Assembly (NCBI GenBank): GCA_030595185.1
Contig: JAUVDT010000009.1
Location: 1 to 37,739 of the forward strand
Reading direction: 5' to 3'
Source of the DNA: Gammaproteobacteria bacterium
GTDB lineage: Bacteria; Pseudomonadota; Gammaproteobacteria; SZUA-229
DNA: 37,739 nt
The notes below the pieces were generated by a model. That model made no database searches and had not been told where the DNA came from. It worked only from the letters and a program-made list of their open reading frames with translations. Below, piece after piece: positions 32,271 through 37,739 of the stretch; within the stretch, counting starts at the first letter, position 1, and every line of letters begins with the position of its first letter. The position numbers and the translations under genes are program-made.

Positions 32271-34694
32271 TTAAGTATCTAAAATTTCTCTTACTTTTTG
32301 TAAAAGTTGTAAAGAACTAAAAGGTTTGTTTAGTTGTTTTTGTAAGAGGTTGTCTTGATCTTTGTTTTTAATGTTATCGCTAAAGCCACTTATTAATTGT
32401 ATTTTTAATTTAGGGTTTAATTTCTTTGCTTCTTTAGCTAACTGAAGGCCATCCATTTTGGGCATAATGACATCAGATAATAAAAGATCGATATGGTGTT
32501 GTTCAAGTATTTTTAATGCATCTTCTCCATTATTGCTCTGGTGAATTGTATATCCATGAGTGGATAATATTTGAGAAGAAAGTTCCAGTAATGACTCTTC
32601 ATCATCGACTATCAATATGCTTTCAGTTCCTGAAGGTATTTTTTTAACATTTAAGTCCGAGTTGTTTGTTTTATTGTTTTCTTCGTTGCTGGCTTGATAA
32701 CGAGGAAGATAAATTGATATTCGTGTGCCGATACCTTGCTCAGAATAAACATGTAAGGTACCCCCTGATAATTGTACAAAACCATAGACCTGGCACATAC
32801 CGAGTCCTGTTCCTTTATCACCTTTTGTAGTAAAAAATGGATCGAATACTTTCTTACGAGTTTCACTGTTCATGCCGACACCAGTGTCAGTAATTGAAAT
32901 TTGAATGTAATCACCTGTATCCAATTCAGTGAATTTTTGGTCTATATCATCAAAGTGAATGTTCTCGGTACTTATACTTAATGAGCCTCCGTCGGGCATA
33001 GCATGCATGGCATTAATGCAGATATTGAGAATGGCATCTTGTAAGAGGCTTTTATCAATATGAACTGGCCAGAGGTCTTTAGATAAATTCAGGTTTAGCT
33101 CTATACGCGCAGTTAGTGTCTTTTCTAGCATGTGCTGCTCGGACAAAATTAATTCATTGATGTCTGTAATGCTAAGGTCGTGAACTTGTTTACGTGAAAA
33201 GGCGAGTAGTTTTGTTGTTAGTTTTCGGGCACGCTCACCTGCATTGTATATTCGGTTAATGCTTTCGAGCTGTTCAGGTTGGTTGGTGAATTTTAATGTT
33301 AATAGTTCTGCATAGCCTAATATAATGCCCAGAAGGTTGTTGAAATCGTGTGCTATGCCGCCAGTTAGTTTTCCTAGCGCATCCATTTTTAAGCTGTGTT
33401 GTAGTTGTTCATCTTTTAATTTCTGTTCAGTTATATCGTTAAAGACCAGGACGATGCCTCGAATATTTTTTTCAGCGTCACGTATTGGGGCGGCAGAATC
33501 TGAGATGTGGTATTCGCGATTATTTTTAGAGATAAGAATAATATCTTTGCTTAGGTGTAGTGTTTCCCCATTTTTTAAGGTGCAAGAAAACGGGTCCTTT
33601 ATTGATGTTCGATTAGATGCATTAATTATCTTGAATATGTTTTTAATGGGTTCGCCAAAAGCTTCTTCAAGCGACCAACCTGTTAGTTGTTCTGCTACAG
33701 GGTTCATACGAACAATATTATTTTTATCATCAGTTGTTATAACAGCATCGCCAATACTATTTAAAGTTAGTGAAAGGTGCTCTTCTTTTTGTATGAGTTC
33801 AGCGTGGTATGTATTAAGTGAGTCATAAATAGACATTAACTCTTTAACCCGAAATATTTTCTTCAACTTGTTTTTGTTGGCTTGGTCTGGGCTTGTTCGT
33901 AAAATATCTATATATTTTTCTACCTCTTTCATGGGTGTGCCAACAATATATATAATGGCAGTATATAAAAGTAGTGTGGGAATAAGGATAACAAGTATTA
34001 AATTAATGAGAGATGATCTCATTTGTTTTTCAAGTAAAATAATGCCTTCAGTTTTATGTAATCTATAATAAAACATTTCGGGTGTTATATTGTTTATGTA
34101 TTGATTTTTATTGGTGTCTTTGAAAACAAGTGAATCAAGTTCGATGTAGTGGAAAGGGCTGAGTGTTTTTAATAGTGATATGGTTTGTAATTGTGTACTG
34201 ATGTAACCAATAATCTGTTTATCATCATTGGCGTTGAAAATGGGTGATATATAAATGATTTCTTGAGGGCTGGTAATTCGAAATGTAAGTTTATCAATGC
34301 CATTGATATCGATTGAATAAGGCAGGGTGCTGTTATTTAGTTTGGTTAATGCATTGCCTGTAATGTCATACAGCATTAAATCAGAAGTGTGTTTTTGTAA
34401 TTCAAAAGCCAGTTGTTTGAAACGAACACTATACCAATATGCAAATATTTCTGGGTTTTCTATTTGTTGTCTAACCTCTTGCCACTGGCTTAATGTGGAT
34501 GCGCTGTTCTGGATATTTTTAAACGTTAGATTAATTGCATGTTTAAGTTCTGTTTCGGCTGATTTTTTTTGAGAGTTTTCTATCTCCTGTTGTGTATTGT
34601 TAAGGTTTGAATTTATTTTATATGAAAATGCAAGTATCAAACTGATAATGATAAATGCAAAGATGATGGCGTATTGTCGGACGCTTAATAGCAT
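32271..34694 (-). CDS. Hybrid sensor histidine kinase (PAS, HisKA, REC)
   Basis: Inner-membrane hybrid kinase of 807 residues. TM1 about 10-28, a periplasmic sensor of about 200 residues (30-228, helical start then a PAS/Cache-like strand region; family not assigned), and TM2 about 229-252. Then come a linker, PAS with PAC (about 305-425, 'DAVITTDDKNNIVRMNPVAEQLTGW'), and the H-box 'GGIAHDFNNLLGIILG' with His449, of the NtrB-like HDFNN type. The ATPase domain ('NICINAMHAMPDGG', 'DTGVGM', 'GDKGTGLGMCQVYG') and a C-terminal receiver with Asp741 ('LLSDVIMPKMDG') and Lys790 follow. The hydrolase gene ends 5 bases upstream, so they form an operon. No HPt or further regulator is nearby. Confidence 0.93.
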   Translation of the reverse strand: MLLSVRQYAIIFAFIIISLILAFSYKINSNLNNTQQEIENSQKKSAETELKHAINLTFKNIQNSASTLSQWQEVRQQIENPEIFAYWYSVRFKQLAFELQKHTSDLMLYDITGNALTKLNNSTLPYSIDINGIDKLTFRITSPQEIIYISPIFNANDDKQIIGYISTQLQTISLLKTLSPFHYIELDSLVFKDTNKNQYINNITPEMFYYRLHKTEGIILLEKQMRSSLINLILVILIPTLLLYTAIIYIVGTPMKEVEKYIDILRTSPDQANKNKLKKIFRVKELMSIYDSLNTYHAELIQKEEHLSLTLNSIGDAVITTDDKNNIVRMNPVAEQLTGWSLEEAFGEPIKNIFKIINASNRTSIKDPFSCTLKNGETLHLSKDIILISKNNREYHISDSAAPIRDAEKNIRGIVLVFNDITEQKLKDEQLQHSLKMDALGKLTGGIAHDFNNLLGIILGYAELLTLKFTNQPEQLESINRIYNAGERARKLTTKLLAFSRKQVHDLSITDINELILSEQHMLEKTLTARIELNLNLSKDLWPVHIDKSLLQDAILNICINAMHAMPDGGSLSISTENIHFDDIDQKFTELDTGDYIQISITDTGVGMNSETRKKVFDPFFTTKGDKGTGLGMCQVYGFVQLSGGTLHVYSEQGIGTRISIYLPRYQASNEENNKTNNSDLNVKKIPSGTESILIVDDEESLLELSSQILSTHGYTIHQSNNGEDALKILEQHHIDLLLSDVIMPKMDGLQLAKEAKKLNPKLKIQLISGFSDNIKNKDQDNLLQKQLNKPFSSLQLLQKVREILDT

Positions 34695-34699
34695 AATGA

Positions 34700-35560
34700 T
34701 TAGTGTTTTATTTTATTGGTAAGTATGTTTTCAATGGCATCATTTAGATCAAACTCATGTGTTTTATCAAAAAAATGATTTGCACCTTCAATTGAGGTGA
34801 CATTGTTGTATTTCTTTTGCAGTTGATGTCGCCAGTTGCTGTCGATTCGTTTGTCTTTAGTGCCAATGATGATGGATATCTTGTTATTGAATTTTTCTAT
34901 AACTTGATTGGTTTTTTCTGTATTCCAATTGTAATAGGATAAAAAATTACTGGCATAAGTTGGATAGGTTTTACAATAATTTAGGGCATAAGTACCAAGT
35001 TGGTCCTTGTTCTTGTTCATTAAACCAACCGCCAGTTTAGCATGTTCTTTCGTTTCGTTAGCAGCTGGTCCAGATGCATAGTATGAAAGGCTAATTAAAA
35101 TAATGTGCTTGATGCGTGCTGTATTATTTTTGTTAATGTAATTTAGAATGACGGGGCCACCTGCACTGTGTCCGATAAGCGTCACTTTTTTTCCTGTTTT
35201 TTCATATAACCAGTCTATCCATTGTTTCAACTCTTCTGCGTCGCTATCTAGTGAATGCGTGTGAATTGCTTCACACGACAAACTTTGCATTCTGTTATTG
35301 ATTCCAAGCGACAGTGTTGGGTTAAGTAAGCTGTATTCTAATTCGTTTAAAGTGCTTGCTAATCTATTAATCGTTGAAAACTCATTTGTTTGTAAAAAGC
35401 CGTGTAAAAGTAAAACGGGGCTTTCATCGTTTTCACCGGGGAGGTATATGGCGGACATAACATTATTAGACGCATTTTTTAATTTTATAGTCTCGGCATA
35501 ACTTAATATCGTGTTAACTAGTAGAAAAATTCCTACCAGAATTGTATTGAGTCTCGTCAC
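34700..35560 (-). CDS. Secreted alpha/beta hydrolase
   Basis: Signal peptide (about 1-22, 'TILVGIFLLVNTILSYA') then a standard alpha/beta-hydrolase fold. Oxyanion region 'LLHGF' (51-55), nucleophile elbow 'IGHSAGG' with Ser132, a probable acid in 'IIGTKDKRID', and the catalytic His in 'EGANHFFDKTHEFD'. 286 residues. Predicted periplasmic esterase or lipase; substrate unknown. It is directly upstream of the hybrid kinase (5-base gap), so the product or substrate of the hydrolase may be what the kinase senses. This is inference from the operon only. Confidence 0.85.
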   Translation of the reverse strand: MTRLNTILVGIFLLVNTILSYAETIKLKNASNNVMSAIYLPGENDESPVLLLHGFLQTNEFSTINRLASTLNELEYSLLNPTLSLGINNRMQSLSCEAIHTHSLDSDAEELKQWIDWLYEKTGKKVTLIGHSAGGPVILNYINKNNTARIKHIILISLSYYASGPAANETKEHAKLAVGLMNKNKDQLGTYALNYCKTYPTYASNFLSYYNWNTEKTNQVIEKFNNKISIIIGTKDKRIDSNWRHQLQKKYNNVTSIEGANHFFDKTHEFDLNDAIENILTNKIKH

Positions 35561-35655
35561 GGGTATCTTCCTTAAAGGTGCTTGTTTATTACTTGTACCA
35601 ATATATTAGCTTATTTATATTGATTTATATTAATAACTTAATATTGTTTCTTGTC

Positions 35656-36537
35656 TTAATGAGTTTTATTTAACGGGGCTATTTTTAATACTTTCAACAT
35701 GGCCAGGCTGGCTGAAGACAAGGTTCGGTTACGGTGATAAACAGCACCCAGTTCACGTGACATGTGTACGCCTTCTATTTCAAATTCTACCAGTTCACCG
35801 TCTATCATACTTTTAGGTAATACTCCCCAGCCGAGACCAATTGAAATCATCATTTTTATAGTTTCCATGTAATTGGTTTCCAGAGCGATGGGCGGCATGT
35901 GTTTTAGTGACAATTGTTGTTCTATCATCGAGCGGGTAAATGTTTCATGTGAAGGTAAAATAGCTGGTTTATCGATAAGGTCTTCCGTCGTTATCTGTTG
36001 TCTACTCGCTAATACATGTGTTTTTCCGACAACGACAACGAGTGGGTCATGCCAAATTAATTCAGTAACCAAATTATTGGATGCCTTTCTTGGCAAGGTG
36101 ACAATGGCAAGTTCCAGTTCGCCATTTTCAATCATTTCACAGGCTTGTTCAGAATCCATAAAATGCAGGTCTAGTTCGACGTTTTCGTGTGCGGTACTAA
36201 ATGCCCGTAAAACGGGAGGGAGTCGATGCAGTCCAATGTGATGACTGGTGGCCAGTTTGAGTTCTCCACCGAGTTGTCCGGAGAGCCCTTGTATGCTCTG
36301 GTGACTGCGTTTTATCTCTTCAATAATTAGTCGGGCGCTGGGCAATAATATGGCGCCTGCTTCCGTAAGAATGATGGATTTGCCAATACGGTTAAATAGT
36401 GTCGTACTATAATCGTGTTCCAGTGCAGCGATGCGCTTACTGACGGCGGGTTGGGTAATATTAAGCTGCTCGGCTGCTTTCGAGAAAGATTGGTGCTCGA
36501 ACACGGCGATGAAGGCTTTAAGGTTTTGTATGTCCAT
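35656..36537 (-). CDS. LysR-family regulator, divergent from leuC
   Basis: LysR-type transcription regulator with N-terminal winged helix-turn-helix ('FSKAAEQLNITQPAVSKRIAALE', residues 18-40) and a two-lobe effector domain (about 90-290). 293 residues, the usual length. It is divergently arranged with leuC across 133 bases holding a matching LysR box, so control of leucine synthesis is likely, with an intermediate such as isopropylmalate as possible effector. Autoregulation is also expected. It could instead resemble CysB-like regulators; the leuC context is the main argument. Confidence 0.92.
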   Translation of the reverse strand: MDIQNLKAFIAVFEHQSFSKAAEQLNITQPAVSKRIAALEHDYSTTLFNRIGKSIILTEAGAILLPSARLIIEEIKRSHQSIQGLSGQLGGELKLATSHHIGLHRLPPVLRAFSTAHENVELDLHFMDSEQACEMIENGELELAIVTLPRKASNNLVTELIWHDPLVVVVGKTHVLASRQQITTEDLIDKPAILPSHETFTRSMIEQQLSLKHMPPIALETNYMETIKMMISIGLGWGVLPKSMIDGELVEFEIEGVHMSRELGAVYHRNRTLSSASLAMLKVLKIAPLNKTH

Positions 36538-36552
36538 TCTGATTATCTCATG

Positions 36553-36569
36553 TATTCCTATTGGGAATA
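36553..36569. promoter_or_regulatory. LysR box in the lysR-leuC intergenic region
   Basis: TATTCCTATTGGGAATA is a 17-bp palindrome (TATTCC/GGAATA with a 5-base centre) containing the T-N11-A pattern of LysR-family sites. Its centre lies about 65 bases before the predicted leuC transcription start, the usual place of the regulator's recognition site. Confidence 0.75.
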
Positions 36570-36590
36570 GTTTATATGAAAAATATGAAT

Positions 36591-36619
36591 TTGAGTAATT
36601 TGTTTGTCGGGCGTATTAT
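36591..36619 (+). promoter_or_regulatory. Predicted sigma-70 promoter of leuC
   Basis: TTGAGT (36591-36596) and TATTAT (36614-36619) are separated by exactly 17 bases. Transcription would begin near 36626, about 45 bases before the leuC ATG and about 65 after the LysR box centre. Confidence 0.6.
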
Positions 36620-36670
36620 CAGTGCTCGATACTGGGTCTGAGATTTGGCCTGATGAGTTTGGAGAGAATA

Positions 36671-37739
36671 ATGGTTGCTAAAACACTTTATGACAAATTA
36701 TGGGATGCACACGTGGTTCGTACTGAAGAAGATGGTACGGCACTCATATATATAGACAGACATTTAATTCATGAAGTGACTTCACCTCAGGCGTTTGAAG
36801 GTTTGAGGATAGCTAACCGCAGCCCATGGCGTACAGACTCTTTATTAGCAGTTCCAGATCACAATGTGCCAACAACAGCGCGCGATGAAGGCATTACAGA
36901 TCCAGTGGCTAAGTTACAAGTTGAGACACTGGAGAAAAATTGCAAAGAATTTGCGATCACAGAATTTACTATGGACGATATCCGCCAGGGTATCGTACAC
37001 GTTATTGGCCCAGAGCAGGGTGCAACATTACCCGGTATGACGGTGGTTTGTGGTGATTCACACACTTCTACGCACGGTGCTTTTGGTGCATTGGCCCATG
37101 GTATCGGTACCTCTGAAGTTGAACACGTGATGGCAACTCAGTGTTTGATTCAGAAAAAAATGAAAAACATGCTGATCTCAGTTGATGGTCAGGTGCCAGC
37201 AGGTGTTACGGCTAAAGACATCGTATTAGCGATTATTGGCGAAATCGGCACAGCGGGTGGAACGGGTTATGCAATCGAGTTTGGTGGTGAGGCGATTGCA
37301 GCATTATCAATGGAAGGCCGTATGACAGTTTGTAATATGGCAATTGAAGGTGGTGCTCGTGCTGGCATGGTCGCCGTTGATCAAACCACAATCGACTATG
37401 TAAAAGGTCGCCCGTACTCGCCAACCGACGAAACTTGGGATCAAGCTGTGGCTAACTGGAATGATTTAGTTTCAGATGAAGGCGCACATTTTGATAGCAT
37501 CATTAGATTGGATGCCGCTACTATTAAACCACAGGTTACCTGGGGGACATCACCAGAAATGGAAGTAGCCGTTGATGCCAATGTACCTAACCCAGATGAT
37601 GAAGCCGATGAAGTAAAAGCCAATGGTATGCGTAAAGCATTGGCTTATATGGATTTAAAAGCAGGCATGGCTATTACTGATATTGATGTTGATAAAGTGT
37701 TTATTGGTTCATGCACAAATTCACGCATCGAAGACATGC
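36671..37739 (+). CDS. leuC: 3-isopropylmalate dehydratase large subunit (3' end outside window)
   Basis: Large subunit of the [4Fe-4S] isomerase that turns 2-isopropylmalate into 3-isopropylmalate in leucine synthesis. The ORF track misses it because no stop lies in the window. GGAG sits seven bases before the ATG. Residues 1-356 show '[12 protein letters not shown]', '[21 protein letters not shown]', '[27 protein letters not shown]' and '[11 protein letters not shown]'. The first iron-sulfur ligand is Cys348 in '[13 protein letters not shown]'; the other two should follow beyond the edge. leuD and leuB are expected downstream. Expression is probably driven by the LysR protein encoded divergently. 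Confidence 0.97.
   Translation, partial: MVAKTLYDKLWDAHVVRTEEDGTALIYIDRHLIHEVTSPQAFEGLRIANRSPWRTDSLLAVPDHNVPTTARDEGITDPVAKLQVETLEKNCKEFAITEFTMDDIRQGIVHVIGPEQGATLPGMTVVCGDSHTSTHGAFGALAHGIGTSEVEHVMATQCLIQKKMKNMLISVDGQVPAGVTAKDIVLAIIGEIGTAGGTGYAIEFGGEAIAALSMEGRMTVCNMAIEGGARAGMVAVDQTTIDYVKGRPYSPTDETWDQAVANWNDLVSDEGAHFDSIIRLDAATIKPQVTWGTSPEMEVAVDANVPNPDDEADEVKANGMRKALAYMDLKAGMAITDIDVDKVFIGSCTNSRIEDM

Noticed and set aside
33325-33828. 167-codon plus-strand ORF inside the hybrid kinase gene
   Set aside because: Antisense shadow; Ser/Cys-rich translation typical of reverse-complement coding DNA.

Overview
The window reads as chromosomal DNA of a free-living, AT-rich gammaproteobacterium. Evidence is the chromosomal housekeeping set (htpX, epmB/efp/epmA, psd, prmB, aroC, rhlE, leuC), a FimX/PilZ type IV pilus regulatory pair next to psd that recalls the Pseudomonas fimX-psd neighbourhood, and type-typical intergenic palindromes. 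I cannot name a genus. No rRNA, tRNA, CRISPR array, transposase or prophage was seen.

Layout. 1-673: hairpin-rich non-coding DNA ending in a perfect 13-bp inverted repeat just before the first gene. 674-6392: signalling block with a six-TM GGDEF-EAL protein, an orphan six-TM histidine kinase, a convergent RpfF-type DSF synthase homologue with an unusual Arg-rich tail, and a decayed DUF4386 membrane protein gene. 6393-8433: three DnaA-box-like sites, htpX with a heat-shock-type promoter, and a convergent periplasmic DUF302 gene. 8529-12558: FimX-like degenerate c-di-GMP receptor and its upstream PilZ-like partner. 12673-15314: the complete EF-P lysylation cluster (epmB divergent from efp-epmA). 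15477-17857: psd, a PCu(A)C copper chaperone and prmB. 18015-20075: a methyl-accepting chemotaxis protein. 20480-24079: aroC, an MFS transporter, a small conserved protein and a lipoprotein. 24208-27427: a PhnD-like binding protein, a PAS histidine kinase and a single-domain response regulator. 27511-30279: small hypothetical genes and an Omp85-type barrel without POTRA domains. 30615-31877: rhlE. 32271-35560: a hydrolase and hybrid histidine kinase operon. 35656 to end: LysR regulator divergent from leuC, which runs off the window.

How it fits together. The window is dense in signal transduction: two GGDEF-EAL proteins (one apparently catalytic in its EAL half, one a degenerate receptor), a PilZ-like protein, three histidine kinases, one stand-alone receiver, one chemoreceptor and one DSF synthase. 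The most interesting possible systems are (1) the DSF synthase beside an orphan membrane kinase and a c-di-GMP enzyme, which would be an RpfF arrangement without the usual RpfC/RpfG pair, and (2) a binding-protein/kinase/receiver operon with no ABC transporter. Intergenic regions hold several families of nested palindromic repeats, the clearest being a 223-bp element at 31967-32189 with a perfect 41-bp outer inverted repeat. All calls come from reading the sequence; no database search was run.
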